NCBI RefSeq assembly: GCF_014058705.1
Contig: NZ_CP059692.1
Span: 625,001 to 689,000, forward strand
DNA: 64,000 nucleotides
Direction of reading: 5' to 3'
DNA from: Aureimonas mangrovi
Lineage (GTDB): Bacteria > Pseudomonadota > Alphaproteobacteria > Rhizobiales > Rhizobiaceae
Below the pieces are notes generated by a model. The model was not told the DNA's origin. It searched no databases and was given only the letters and a program-made list of their open reading frames with translations. Positions 26,277 through 36,100 of the stretch are shown in pieces (the stretch's first letter is position 1; the number at the start of each line of letters is the position of its first letter). The position numbers and the translations under genes were made by a program.

Positions 26277-27245
26277 ATGCGCATCGAGGATGCCTTGGGC
26301 TTCGACCTGGCTTCGCTGGAGATTTTCGTGATCGTCTGCGAGACGCGGAGCATGGCGGAAGCCGCACGCAAACTCGGCGTGACCGAATCGGCTGTCTCGC
26401 ACTCCATCCGCGCCATGGAACGCAAGCTCGGCGTCTCGCTGTTCGACAGGAGCTTCCGCCCCATCAAGCCGACCATCATGGGGTTGCAACTCTTCGAGCG
26501 GGGCCGGCGGCTGCTCGTGGAGGCGAGCGCCATCACACACGATCTGCGCTCCGTCGGTCATGTCGCGCATGCCGAGCTTCGCGTGGGTGTCATCGAGACG
26601 ATGAGCACCTGGTTTTCGGCCAAGCTCATCCAGAATCTGGCCGCGAGCGCGACGAGCTGGCATCTGACGATCGCCAGCAATGACGAACTCTGGCGGCGCT
26701 TCGAGGAGCGCGAACTCGACATCATCGTCGTGATCGACGACGAGGGCCTGCGGGGCGACGTGGAGCAGAGCCTGCTGCTCACGGAAACCGCGGTCCTCGT
26801 GACGCCCGCCTCGATGGACGAGCGGTCCATCGAGGAGCTGGCCGCGAACGAACCGCTGATCGGCGCGCACGCCAATTCCGGCTTCGGACGGCTGACAGCT
26901 CGCTACCTGCACCGCCTGCGGGTCGGCCGCCAAGTGACGAGCAGCATGGATACGCTGGAAGGCGTGCTAATCATGGTCTCTCTCGGCTTCGGCTGGGCGA
27001 TTCTGCCGTCGCTGCTGATGCTTCGCGACGCTCGTGAACGCCATCTCGTGCGCGTGCGCCCGCTCCCCGCACCCGGGCTCCGGCGCAGGATCAACCTCGT
27101 CATGCGGCATCGCGAGATCGGCCAGCTTTCCGATGTCATCCGCCGTCAGGCCTTGCGGATCATCGCCGCTCAGATCGAGGAGACGGCGCGGCTGATGCCT
27201 TCGCTGGCCGACGTTCTCGACATCACGCTCGACAGGCGGCATTGA
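26277..27245 (+). CDS. LysR-family regulator divergent from the ureohydrolase operon
   Basis: This 322-residue LysR protein has the N-terminal winged helix FDLASLEIFVIVCETRSMAEAARKLGVTESAVSHSIRAMERKLGVSLFDR and a two-lobed effector domain. The ATG has AAGGG seven bases upstream. It is divergent from the ureohydrolase operon with a 309-base intergenic region, the standard arrangement for LysR control of a catabolic operon. Its inducer is probably the transported guanidino compound. Confidence 0.9.
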   Translation: MRIEDALGFDLASLEIFVIVCETRSMAEAARKLGVTESAVSHSIRAMERKLGVSLFDRSFRPIKPTIMGLQLFERGRRLLVEASAITHDLRSVGHVAHAELRVGVIETMSTWFSAKLIQNLAASATSWHLTIASNDELWRRFEERELDIIVVIDDEGLRGDVEQSLLLTETAVLVTPASMDERSIEELAANEPLIGAHANSGFGRLTARYLHRLRVGRQVTSSMDTLEGVLIMVSLGFGWAILPSLLMLRDARERHLVRVRPLPAPGLRRRINLVMRHREIGQLSDVIRRQALRIIAAQIEETARLMPSLADVLDITLDRRH

Positions 27246-27565
27246 GCGAGACCGCATCCGCTTCACGACGGTCCAAAAGCCTGATCTGGGCCGATACCGG
27301 AATGGCAGCCTTAAGATGAACGGAGCGAAAGGCGGCCCTCGGGTTCATCCGGCGGAGTGCTTTACCTGGAAGATCACGTGCGCAGCGCTCCCTGCACCCT
27401 TGCCTTCTCGGCCTTCCGTCATTTATAGGCCACGCATTCATCCTGGACCCGGTGCAATTCCGGGTGGCTCTTCCGGCCGCCGATCCGCCGGACAATCAAG
27501 AAAAGCCTCGACCGTCGCCCATCGGCTCGCCCTCGCGCGCCGGTCCTCGGCTCCATGTGTTCTTG
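27246..27565. other. Non-coding gap between LysR and SulP genes
   Basis: About 320 bases with no convincing gene. The SulP frame is open back to 27452, but that part has no protein-like features. A promoter for the SulP gene should lie here; no clear -35/-10 pair or terminator was recognised. Confidence 0.4.
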
Positions 27566-29050
27566 ATGCGCTTCATTCACACCATTCGACAGAACTGGTT
27601 CTCCAACCTTCCCTCCGACGTCCTCGCCGGCATCGTCGTCGCGCTCGCCCTCATCCCTGAGGCGATCGGCTTCTCGATCATCGCCGGCGTCGATCCACGT
27701 GTCGGGCTCTACGCCTCCGTGGTGATCGCGATGGTCATTTCCTTCGCCGGCGGGCGTCCGGCGATGATCTCGGCCGCCACGGCGGCCACAGCCGTCCTGT
27801 TCGGCACGCTCGTGCGCGAGCACGGGCTGCAGTATCTCCTGGCCGCCACCATCCTTGCCGGCATCATCCAGATCCTCGCAGGTTGGCTGCGGGTCGGGCT
27901 CCTGATGCGCTTCGTTTCGCGCTCTGTGATGACCGGCTTCGTCAACGCGCTCGCCATCCTCATCTTCATGGCGCAGCTTCCCGAACTCATCGGCGTGACG
28001 GCGCAGACCTATGTGATGGTCGCGGCGGGGCTGGCGATCATTTACCTCGTTCCGCGCCTGACGACGATGGTTCCTTCGCCGCTGATATGCATTCTGATCC
28101 TGACAGGCATCGCGCTCGCTTCCGGCATGGATGTACGAACGGTTTCTGACCTCGGGGAACTGCCGAACGCCCTGCCGATGCTGCTCCTGCCGGATGTGCC
28201 CTTCAATCTCGAGACGCTCTGGATCATCCTGCCGACCTCGATCGCCGTCGGGGCCGTGGGGCTCTTGGAGAGCCTTTTGACGGCCTCGATCGTCGACGAC
28301 ATGACCGACACGCGCAGCGACAAGAACCGCGAGAGCGTCGGGCAGGGCATCGCCAACATCGCCAGTGGCTTCTTCGGCGGTATGGCGGGCTGCGCGATGA
28401 TCGGCCAGTCGGTCATAAACGTCAGGTCGGGCGGGCGAACGCGGCTGTCGACCTTCGTGGCCGGCGCATTCCTCCTGTTCCTGCTTCTGGCCTTGGGCGA
28501 GTGGGTCGGCCTGATCCCGATGCCGGCGCTCGTCGCCATCATGGTGATGGTCTCGATCAGCACGTTCAACTGGCGCTCGCTCGGCGAACTGCGCCACCAC
28601 CCGCGCCGCTCCAGCGTGGTGATGCTGGCGACCGTCGCGACCGTCGTCGGCACGCACAATCTGGCCCTTGGCGTCGGCGTCGGCGTGCTCCTGTCCGGCA
28701 TCTTCTTCGCCTGGAAGGTGTCGCAGATCCTGCGCGTGTCCTCGACGCTTTCAACGGACGCATCCGCGCGGCATTACCGGATCGAGGGACAGGTCTTCTT
28801 CGCTTCGGCAGAAGCGCTGCTCGATGCGTTCGATTTCGCCGAGCCTCTGGAGCGGGTGCGGATCGATCTTCGCGAGGCCCATATCTGGGACCTGACCGGC
28901 GTCGCGACGATCGACAAGATCGTCGTGAAGTTCCGCCAGGCGGGCGCCGCCGTCGAGGTCGAGGGGCTGAACGAGGCGAGCGCGACCATCATGGACAAGT
29001 TCGCCGTCCACGATCAGCCGGACGCCATGGACAAAGTGCTCGGCCATTGA
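27566..29050 (+). CDS. SulP-family anion transporter with STAS domain
   Basis: This 494-residue transporter starts [42 protein letters not shown], the SulP signature. It has about 10-12 membrane segments and a C-terminal cytoplasmic STAS domain (residues about 400-490, [25 protein letters not shown]). Such proteins carry sulfate, bicarbonate, C4-dicarboxylates or molybdate. The ATG at 27566 is preferred over earlier in-frame codons because the family begins here. The nearby molybdenum hydroxylase operon makes an oxyanion substrate attractive, but that is only neighbourhood inference. Confidence 0.88.
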   Translation: MRFIHTIRQNWFSNLPSDVLAGIVVALALIPEAIGFSIIAGVDPRVGLYASVVIAMVISFAGGRPAMISAATAATAVLFGTLVREHGLQYLLAATILAGIIQILAGWLRVGLLMRFVSRSVMTGFVNALAILIFMAQLPELIGVTAQTYVMVAAGLAIIYLVPRLTTMVPSPLICILILTGIALASGMDVRTVSDLGELPNALPMLLLPDVPFNLETLWIILPTSIAVGAVGLLESLLTASIVDDMTDTRSDKNRESVGQGIANIASGFFGGMAGCAMIGQSVINVRSGGRTRLSTFVAGAFLLFLLLALGEWVGLIPMPALVAIMVMVSISTFNWRSLGELRHHPRRSSVVMLATVATVVGTHNLALGVGVGVLLSGIFFAWKVSQILRVSSTLSTDASARHYRIEGQVFFASAEALLDAFDFAEPLERVRIDLREAHIWDLTGVATIDKIVVKFRQAGAAVEVEGLNEASATIMDKFAVHDQPDAMDKVLGH

Positions 29051-29318
29051 GGGCCGGAAGCGGAGGACCAGCTTACTGCGCGATGGGATGGAAAGCTGCC
29101 ATTCCGCGATCGGGCCGGTTCCAGACGCTGCGGATCGGGACCGAAGATGCTGAGAGTTGCCGTTCCGCCCGGCTTCGTACGGCTCGGGTCGTGCACACAA
29201 TCGCGGGCAGCTTCGGTGCTCGTGTCGAGGGAAGACATTTTGCCAGCGCTTGAGAGCCGCTTAAACAGCAAGAGCGGCTCTGGTGCAGCGCCCGTACTCT
29301 TCATGTTACATGTGGTTC

Positions 29319-30182
29319 ATGTCGAACGCATTGAGGCTCGCGAAGGGAACGTTCGGACGTGTCGCCCTACTCGACATGGATCGTCCCCTCGTGCGCCATG
29401 CGCATCCGCATTGCCATGTCCTCCTTAAGGTCGAGGGGGCCGACACGCAGTTCTCAGTCAAGGATCGCATAGTCCCGTTGACGGACGAGAGTGCGGTGCT
29501 GATCAATGCCTGGGAGCCGCACGCCTACGCGCATTTCAACGGCCAGCCGGCCACGATCATCCTCGCGCTCTATATCGAGCCGAAATGGCTGGGCGAGTTC
29601 CGTCCGAACTGGCGGGCCAGCGGCGCGCCGGACTTCTTCACGCAGACGGTGGGGGCGACGAGCCCAAGGACCCGTGCGCTGACGCGCGAGCTCGCCGAGG
29701 CGATGGTGCATGATCCGGGCGATGCCCGCGCGCACGAGCGTCTGCTGGCCGAACTGATGATCGCGGTGGTCGAGCGCTTTGCGGCATGGCGCGAGCAGCC
29801 TGCCTCGCTGCGCCTCGCTGCATCCACAGCCGTCGACCATCGCATCCGAAAGGCCGTCGCGACCATCCGCGCCGACCCCGGCGCCATCTCCGAGATGGAT
29901 GGGCTCGCCGCGGCCGTCGGACTGTCGCGCGCGCATTTCTTCCGCCTGTTCGAGGCCTCGCTGAACGTCAGCCCGCGCGTCTACCTCAACGTCGTGCGGC
30001 TGGAACACGCCGTGCAGGCCGTGGCGGATGGTCGACAGTCCTTCGGCGCGCTCTCGCAAAGTCTCGGCTTCTCTGCCCCCTCGCACTTTTCGCGTTTTTT
30101 CCACGACCACGCCGGCTCCTCGCCGATGGCGTTCCGCACGGTCGCGGCGCTCGGAACATCCGATTATGAGACGCCTCGGTAA
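29319..30182 (+). CDS. AraC-family regulator upstream of the Mo-hydroxylase operon
   Basis: This regulator has an N-terminal cupin sensor (RHAHPHCHVLLKVEG, INAWEPHAYAHF) and a C-terminal AraC DNA-binding domain. AVGLSRAHFFRLFEASLNVSPRVYLNVVRLEHA is the first helix-turn-helix and FGALSQSLGFSAPSHFSRFFHDHAGSSP the second. It lies 87 bases upstream of the hydroxylase large-subunit gene in the same direction and probably activates it. The frame is open to a GTG at 29283; ATG 29319 is chosen because the sensor begins soon after, without a strong ribosome site. Confidence 0.85.
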   Translation: MSNALRLAKGTFGRVALLDMDRPLVRHAHPHCHVLLKVEGADTQFSVKDRIVPLTDESAVLINAWEPHAYAHFNGQPATIILALYIEPKWLGEFRPNWRASGAPDFFTQTVGATSPRTRALTRELAEAMVHDPGDARAHERLLAELMIAVVERFAAWREQPASLRLAASTAVDHRIRKAVATIRADPGAISEMDGLAAAVGLSRAHFFRLFEASLNVSPRVYLNVVRLEHAVQAVADGRQSFGALSQSLGFSAPSHFSRFFHDHAGSSPMAFRTVAALGTSDYETPR

Positions 30183-30269
30183 GTCGCGCGACGCCTGGGG
30201 ATCGCGGCCGGCGGCCGTCTCCTCCTAAGCCTGTCGAAATGCCTGGAGGGGCATTCGGGAGGCTCAAGG

Positions 30270-33227
30270 ATGATCAATCCGCCCGTCGATCGGTGGATCG
30301 GCCAGTCGGTGCCGCGCGTCGAGGACGCCGCGCTCCTAACGGGGCGCGCTTCGTTCATCGACGATCTGCCGACGCGCGCCGGAACGCTCGAGGCCGCGAT
30401 CGTGCGCTCGCCGCATGGTCACGCCGCGATCCGTTCGATTGACATCGCCGAGGCGGCGAACGTCGAGGGCGTCGTGGCGATCCTGACCGGCGCGGTCATC
30501 CAACGCCTGACCCGCTCGATGACGGTGGGCGTGAAGGCCGACGTTGAATGCTGGCCGATCGCGACGGATCGTGTGCGCTATGTCGGCGAACCGGTGGCGA
30601 TCATCGTCGCCGAGAACCGCTACGTTGCGGAGGACGCGGCCGAGCGCGTTGCGGTGGATTACGAGATCCTCCCCGCCGTTGTGGACCCGAAGGCAGCGCT
30701 CGACGTCGACGCGCCGGTGCTGCATCCCGCGCTCGGCTCCAACCTCATCAACGAGCGGCTCTTTTCCTACGGCGACCCTGACGCGGCCTTTCGCGAAGCA
30801 CCGCACACGATCGCCATCGAAACGGCCTATCCGCGGAATTCCTGCACGCCGATCGAGACCTACGGCGTCGTCGCCGGCTACGATCCGGGCGAGGACGCCT
30901 ACGACATCTGCGCCAACTTCCAGGGGCCGTTCTCGATCCACGCCGTCGTCGCGCTCGCCCTGAAGGTACCAGGAAATCGCGTGCGCCTGCGCACGCCGCC
31001 ATCGTCCGGCGGCAGCTATGGCGTCAAGCAGGGGATCTTCCCCTACATGATCCTGATGGGCGTGGCCGCGCGCGTGTGCGGCCGGCCGGTAAAATGGATC
31101 GAAGATCGGCTGGAACATCTGTCGGCGTCTGTGTCGGCGACCAATCGCGTGACGCGGCTGGAGGCTGCGGTCGAGGCGGACGGCCGGATCACGGCGCTGT
31201 CCTGGGACCAGATCGAGGATTGCGGCGCGCATCTGCGGGCGCCCGAACCGGCGACGCTCTACCGAATGCACGGCAACATGACCGGCGCCTATGCGATCCG
31301 CAACGTCGCTATCCGCAACCGCGTGGTCCTGACGAACAAGACCCCGACCGGCCTTAATCGCGGCTTCGGTGGCCCGCAGGTCTACTATCCGCTCGAACGG
31401 CTGATGCAGCGCATCGCCCGGCAACTCGAGCTCGATCCGCTCGAGGTCGTGCGGCGCAATCTCGTGCCGGCGGACGCGTTCCCCTATCGCACCGCGATGG
31501 GTGCGCTACTCGATTCGGGAGACTACGAGGCGGCGCTCGATCGCGCGGTCGAGAAAGGCGGATTCGCGGAACTGCTTGCGCGCCGAGACGCGATGCGGGC
31601 CGAGGGGCGGCTCTACGGCATCGGTCTTGCGGCCGCCGTCGAGCCCAGCGTCTCGAACATGGGCTACATCACGACTGTTCTGACGCCGCAGCAGCGCGAG
31701 AAGGCCGGCCCGAAGAACGGCGCGCAGGCAACAGCCACGATCGCGATCGATCCGCTCGGCTCGGTCTCCGTGAAAGTCGCCTCCGTACCGCAGGGCCAGG
31801 GGCACCGCACTGTGCTGTCTCAGGTGGTGGCCGACGAACTGGGGCTGGCCCCGTCCGTGATTGCGGTTGTCGCCGACGTCGATACCAGCCGCGATGCGTG
31901 GTCGATCGCCTCCGGCAACTATTCCAGCCGCTTCGCGCCGGCGGTGGCGGGTGCGGCGAAGCTGGCGGCCGGCCGTATTCGCGCCAAGCTGGAGACGATC
32001 GCGGCCAGCCAGCTCAACACCACGCCGGACGACGTGGAACTCGCCTCGGGTCGAGCGCGCTCGAAGGCCAACCCGGACAATTCGCTCTCCTTCGCCCGCG
32101 TCGCGGCCGCCGCCCACTGGGCGCCTGGGACACTGCCCGACGCGGCCGACCAGACGATCCGCGAAACGGTGTTCTGGACGCCGGAGGAACTGACCGCACC
32201 GAACGCCGACGACGAGGTCAATTCCTCGCTCTGCCACGGTTTCATCTTCGACTTCTGCGGCGTCGAGATTGATCGTCAGACCGGCGAACCCCGGATCGAC
32301 CGCTACGTCACCATGCATGATTGCGGCCGTATCCTCCACCCGGCGATGGTGGACGGACAGGTGCGTGGCGGCTTCGCCCATGCGCTCGGCGCGGCGTTCT
32401 TCGAGGAATACGCCTACGGCGCCGACGGCAGCTTCCAGTCCGGGACACTCGCCGACTACCTGATCCCGACGGTGATGGAGGTGCCGGATCTGACGATCCT
32501 GCATCACGAGACGCCGTCGCCCTTCACACCGCTTGGCGCCAAGGGAGTGGGCGAGGGCAATTGCATGTCGACGCCCGTCTGCATCGCCAACGCGGTTGCC
32601 GATGCCCTCGGCGTCGATGACGTGTCGCTTCCGCTCAGCCCGTCGAGGATCTCCGCGTTCCTGGCAGATGACGAGCCGCCGGCACGAAACCCGAAGCGCA
32701 GAGGGGAGGCGAGCGCGTCCGCCGGCCAGCGCAAGCTGACCGGCGAGGGGGCGGCGGACGTCGCGGCTCCGCGAGAGGACGTCTGGCGGATGCTTCTCGA
32801 CCCCGCGACGCTAAACGCGATCATCCCCGGCTCGCACGGCGTGCGGAAGCTGTCCGAGACGCATTTTGCCGCCGACGTGACGCTGGGCGTCGGCCCGGTG
32901 AAGGGGCGCTACAAGGCCGATATCGAGCTTTTCGATCTCGATGAGCCCAACGCCGTGACGCTGCGCGGCAAGACCACCGGCGCGCTCGGCTTCGGCGGCG
33001 GTGAAGGGCGCATCACGCTCACCGAGACGGCACCCGGTCAAACGCGCATCGCCTACACCTACGAGGCCGGCATCGGCGGCAAGGTGGCCTCGGTAGGCGG
33101 TCGGCTGCTCGACGGCGCCGCGCGTGTCGTCATCGGCCAGTTCTTCAAGGCTCTCGCGAACCACGCCGGTGGCGGTAAGCCGGGCGTCGTGGCGCGCCTC
33201 AAGGCCCTCTTCGGGAGGCGCGCATGA
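30270..33227 (+). CDS. Mo-hydroxylase large subunit fused to a CoxG-type domain
   Basis: The first about 800 residues are a xanthine-dehydrogenase-family molybdopterin subunit: IGQSVPRVEDAALLTGRASFIDDL at the N-terminus, PQGQGHRTVLSQVVADELG in the middle, and the catalytic Glu in LGAKGVGEGN near residue 760. The active-site loop reads NRGFGGPQ (about 364), not the AYRCSFR of Cu-Mo CO dehydrogenase, so it is a hydroxylase of another substrate. Residues about 823-970 are a SRPBCC/CoxG-like domain (REDVWRMLLDPATLNAIIPG) that normally is a separate gene involved in cofactor or membrane association. GGGAGG seven bases upstream sets the start. The FAD and 2Fe-2S subunits follow with overlapping codons. 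Confidence 0.88.
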   Translation: MINPPVDRWIGQSVPRVEDAALLTGRASFIDDLPTRAGTLEAAIVRSPHGHAAIRSIDIAEAANVEGVVAILTGAVIQRLTRSMTVGVKADVECWPIATDRVRYVGEPVAIIVAENRYVAEDAAERVAVDYEILPAVVDPKAALDVDAPVLHPALGSNLINERLFSYGDPDAAFREAPHTIAIETAYPRNSCTPIETYGVVAGYDPGEDAYDICANFQGPFSIHAVVALALKVPGNRVRLRTPPSSGGSYGVKQGIFPYMILMGVAARVCGRPVKWIEDRLEHLSASVSATNRVTRLEAAVEADGRITALSWDQIEDCGAHLRAPEPATLYRMHGNMTGAYAIRNVAIRNRVVLTNKTPTGLNRGFGGPQVYYPLERLMQRIARQLELDPLEVVRRNLVPADAFPYRTAMGALLDSGDYEAALDRAVEKGGFAELLARRDAMRAEGRLYGIGLAAAVEPSVSNMGYITTVLTPQQREKAGPKNGAQATATIAIDPLGSVSVKVASVPQGQGHRTVLSQVVADELGLAPSVIAVVADVDTSRDAWSIASGNYSSRFAPAVAGAAKLAAGRIRAKLETIAASQLNTTPDDVELASGRARSKANPDNSLSFARVAAAAHWAPGTLPDAADQTIRETVFWTPEELTAPNADDEVNSSLCHGFIFDFCGVEIDRQTGEPRIDRYVTMHDCGRILHPAMVDGQVRGGFAHALGAAFFEEYAYGADGSFQSGTLADYLIPTVMEVPDLTILHHETPSPFTPLGAKGVGEGNCMSTPVCIANAVADALGVDDVSLPLSPSRISAFLADDEPPARNPKRRGEASASAGQRKLTGEGAADVAAPREDVWRMLLDPATLNAIIPGSHGVRKLSETHFAADVTLGVGPVKGRYKADIELFDLDEPNAVTLRGKTTGALGFGGGEGRITLTETAPGQTRIAYTYEAGIGGKVASVGGRLLDGAARVVIGQFFKALANHAGGGKPGVVARLKALFGRRA

Positions 33228-34051
33228 AGCCCGCGCCGTTCGACTATGTGCGCGCTCATTCTCTCGCCGAGGCGCTCGATGCCCTGCACGAGGCCGGCGA
33301 GGAGGCGCGGATCATCGCGGGGGGGCAGTCCCTCGTGCCGATGCTGAACATGCGCCTCGCGCGGCCTTCGGTGCTGGTCGACGTCATGGGCATTGATGCG
33401 CTCGCTCGGATCGAGGAGAGCAAAGGCAAGATCGTGGTCGGTGCCGGCGTGCGCCAAATCGGCCTTGAGCGCTGGGCGCCGTTGGCGCAGACGCTGCCGC
33501 TCGTGGCCGCCATGCTGCCCTGGGTCGGGCATGCGCAGACCCGTTCACGCGGGACGATCTGCGGCTCGCTCGCTCATGCCGACCCGAGCGCTGAAATGCC
33601 GCTCGCCCTTCTGGCGCTTGAGGGCGAGGTGCGGCTGCGCACGAAGAGGAAGCAGCGTGTCGTTCCAGCCGCGGAGTTCTTCCTCGGGATGATGGCAACC
33701 GCCGTCGCGCAGGGCGAGATGATCGAGGCGATCGCCTTCCCGGCCCACTCCGGGAAGGGTGTGGCTTTCCGCGAAGTCGCGCGTCGACACGGCGATTTCG
33801 CGATCGTCGCCTGCGCCGCCATCGCGCGGCCGGACGGTGGGGTCCGGCTCGCCGTTGGCGGCGTCGCCGACACGCCCCAGGCGAAGGCGCTGCCGGCTCC
33901 TGCCGACCCCGCCTTCGACGATGAGCTCAACGAATTCGCCTGGTCGCTGAACGCCCGCGACGATCTACATGCCAGCGCCCGCTATCGGCGCGACCTTGTC
34001 CGCACGCTTGGCCGCAGCACAGCCGAGGAGGCCGTGTCATGCCCAAGCTGA
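33224..34051 (+). CDS. Mo-hydroxylase FAD-binding subunit (CoxM type)
   Basis: This 275-residue flavoprotein has the FAD motif IIAGGQSLVPMLNMRLARPSVLVD and GTICGSLAHADPSAEMPLALLALEG. It transfers electrons from the 2Fe-2S subunit to an acceptor, as in CoxM and XdhB proteins. The ATG overlaps the large-subunit stop (ATGA), and its own end overlaps the next gene by 13 bases. There is no 4Fe-4S insertion of the kind known from 4-hydroxybenzoyl-CoA reductase HcrB. Confidence 0.9.
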   Translation: MKPAPFDYVRAHSLAEALDALHEAGEEARIIAGGQSLVPMLNMRLARPSVLVDVMGIDALARIEESKGKIVVGAGVRQIGLERWAPLAQTLPLVAAMLPWVGHAQTRSRGTICGSLAHADPSAEMPLALLALEGEVRLRTKRKQRVVPAAEFFLGMMATAVAQGEMIEAIAFPAHSGKGVAFREVARRHGDFAIVACAAIARPDGGVRLAVGGVADTPQAKALPAPADPAFDDELNEFAWSLNARDDLHASARYRRDLVRTLGRSTAEEAVSCPS

Positions 34052-34551
34052 GCCGTGATGCCAAGCATGAGATCGCCTTCACGCTCAACGGCCGCGTGGT
34101 TCGCGCGCGTGGCGAGGCGCGCACGCTGCTGACCGATCTCATCCGCCACGAACTTGGCGCGACCGGCACCCATGTCGGCTGCGAACACGGCGTGTGCGGC
34201 GCCTGCACCGTGGAGATCGACGGCGAGCCGGTGCGCGCCTGCCTGACGCTCGCCGCGCAGGTCGAGGGTGCCGAAATCCGGACCGTCGAGGGGCTGGAAC
34301 CTTCGCCAGGCGAGCTTTCGCCGCTTCAGGCCGCGTTTCGCGAGCATTTCGCCCTGCAATGCGGCTTCTGCACCGCCGGCATCCTGATCAGTCTCGACAA
34401 TCTTTTCCGGCGCAGGCCCAACGCCTCCGAGCAGGAGATCCGCGAGCAGTTGTCCGGCCATCTCTGCCGCTGCACGGGCTACGCGCCGATCATTCGGGCG
34501 GCGCTCGCCGCCCAGGCCACTATCAGGGAGGAGGAGCCCGCCGATGCTTGA
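34039..34551 (+). CDS. Mo-hydroxylase 2Fe-2S subunit (CoxS type)
   Basis: This 170-residue iron-sulfur subunit has the plant-type [2Fe-2S] motif GCEHGVCGACTVEIDGEPVRAC and the C-terminal cluster motif QCGFCTAGILISLDN with HLCRCTGYAPII. Its start has GGAGG eight bases upstream. It completes the L-M-S heterotrimer with the two genes before it and overlaps the following CoA ligase by eight bases. Confidence 0.93.
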   Translation: MPKLSRDAKHEIAFTLNGRVVRARGEARTLLTDLIRHELGATGTHVGCEHGVCGACTVEIDGEPVRACLTLAAQVEGAEIRTVEGLEPSPGELSPLQAAFREHFALQCGFCTAGILISLDNLFRRRPNASEQEIREQLSGHLCRCTGYAPIIRAALAAQATIREEEPADA

Positions 34552-36100
34552 TCTCGGAACCAGTTTCATCGCCAGCGTAGAGCGCGACCCTAAAGCGCTC
34601 GCGATCTGCGAAGGCGATCTGGAGCTCAGCTACGAAGCGTGGTTTGCGAGGATCTCCGCGCTCGTGGCAGGCCTCGACCATCTTGGCCTCAAACCCGGCG
34701 ACCACGTCCTCACGGTCCTTCAGAACAGTTGGGAGAACGCCTCCCTTCACTGGGCCTGCCAGTTGGCGGGACTGATCGTGACGCCGCTCAACTGGCGCGC
34801 CAAGGCCGACGAAATCGACTACTCCATCGAGGACGCGGAGGCGCGCGCGCTCGTCTACGAGGACGCGACCGCCGAAGCAGTCGGACAATCGGAGAAGGCC
34901 CGGCATCTCCTGCGCCTGAAGGTCGGCGAAGCTGACGGCGATGTCGCCTCGCTCGACACGATGATGGAGGCATCGGCCCCCGATGCCACCCCCCGCGCCC
35001 GGGCGGATGACTGGTCGCTGATGCTCTACACGTCCGGGACGACGTCGAGGCCGAAGGGTGTGCCGCGCCGACACCGTGCCGAGAGGGCGGCGGCCATCGC
35101 CCATGTTGCGCAGAACCTCTACCGCCGCGGCGAGTGCACACTCGGCGTCATGCCGCTCTATCACACGATGGGCGTCCGGTCGCTGCTGGCGAGTTCCGTG
35201 ATCGGGGGTGCCTTCGTGTGCCTGCGGCGTTTCGATGTCGCGGACGCGCTCTCGGTGATCGAGCGGCGCGGTGTCACCAACCTCTATCTCGTGCCGACGC
35301 TCTATCACGACATCGTCCACCACCCGACCTTTTCAAAGGCGCGCGTCGCGTCCGTCACAAAGATCGGTTACGCCGGCGCACCCATGACGGACGGGCTGAC
35401 CAAGAAGCTCGTCGCCGCCTTCGAGCCGGAACTGTTCGTGAACCACTACGGCTCGTCGGAGGTCTACACCTTCACGATCGACCAGAACGCGGCGGCCAAG
35501 CCGGGCTCTGCCGGGCGCGCCGGCATCAACCAGCGCGTCCGGGTCGTGCCGCTCGGCGCGGCGAGCGCGGGCGAGCGCGCCAAACCGGGCGAGGAGGGCG
35601 AGATCATCGCTTCCCTGGTCGGCGACGAGAGCTTCGAGGGCTACTGGAAGCGCCCCGGGGCCACCGCGAAGGCGCTGCGCGACGGCTGGTACTTCACCGG
35701 GGATACCGGCTTTGTCGATGAGGCGGGCGATCTCTTCGTCACCGGCCGGGCCGACGACATGATCATCACCGGCGGCGAGAACGTATCTCCGGTCGAGGTT
35801 GAGAGCTGCCTCTCACTCCACCCGAAGGTCGACGAGGTCGCCGTCGTCGGGCTTCCTGACGAGCGCTGGGGCAAGGTCGTGACCGCATTCGTCCGGCGCT
35901 CTGGCCAGGTGCAAGAGGCCGAGCTCGACGCTCACTGCAAGCGATCCGGCCTCGCCAATTTCCGCCGCCCACGCGCCTACGTCTTTGTCGAGGCGATCCC
36001 GAAATCCCCGGTCGGCAAGCTCCTGCGGCGCATGCTCGTCGCCGGTGAATACACGCCCGAGGTGAGCGCCGCAGAACGGCGCGATCCCGAACTCTTGTAA
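34544..36100 (+). CDS. AMP-dependent acyl/aryl-CoA ligase
   Basis: This 518-residue ANL-superfamily enzyme has the P-loop LMLYTSGTTSRPKGVPR, NHYGSSEVYTFT (aromatic/acid recognition region), the TGDTGFVDEAGDLFVTGRADDMIITGGENVSPVEVE adenylation-to-thiolation hinge and the catalytic Lys in IPKSPVGKLLRR. It converts a carboxylic acid to its CoA thioester. GGAGG precedes the start, which overlaps the 2Fe-2S gene, so hydroxylation and CoA activation are probably steps of one pathway. Confidence 0.9.
   Translation: MLDLGTSFIASVERDPKALAICEGDLELSYEAWFARISALVAGLDHLGLKPGDHVLTVLQNSWENASLHWACQLAGLIVTPLNWRAKADEIDYSIEDAEARALVYEDATAEAVGQSEKARHLLRLKVGEADGDVASLDTMMEASAPDATPRARADDWSLMLYTSGTTSRPKGVPRRHRAERAAAIAHVAQNLYRRGECTLGVMPLYHTMGVRSLLASSVIGGAFVCLRRFDVADALSVIERRGVTNLYLVPTLYHDIVHHPTFSKARVASVTKIGYAGAPMTDGLTKKLVAAFEPELFVNHYGSSEVYTFTIDQNAAAKPGSAGRAGINQRVRVVPLGAASAGERAKPGEEGEIIASLVGDESFEGYWKRPGATAKALRDGWYFTGDTGFVDEAGDLFVTGRADDMIITGGENVSPVEVESCLSLHPKVDEVAVVGLPDERWGKVVTAFVRRSGQVQEAELDAHCKRSGLANFRRPRAYVFVEAIPKSPVGKLLRRMLVAGEYTPEVSAAERRDPELL

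Noticed and set aside
30270-34551. Aerobic carbon-monoxide dehydrogenase (coxMSL)
   Set aside because: Gene order is L-M-S and the active-site loop reads NRGFGGPQ, lacking the AYRCSFR Cys needed for the Cu-Mo centre; no CoxD/E/F genes nearby.
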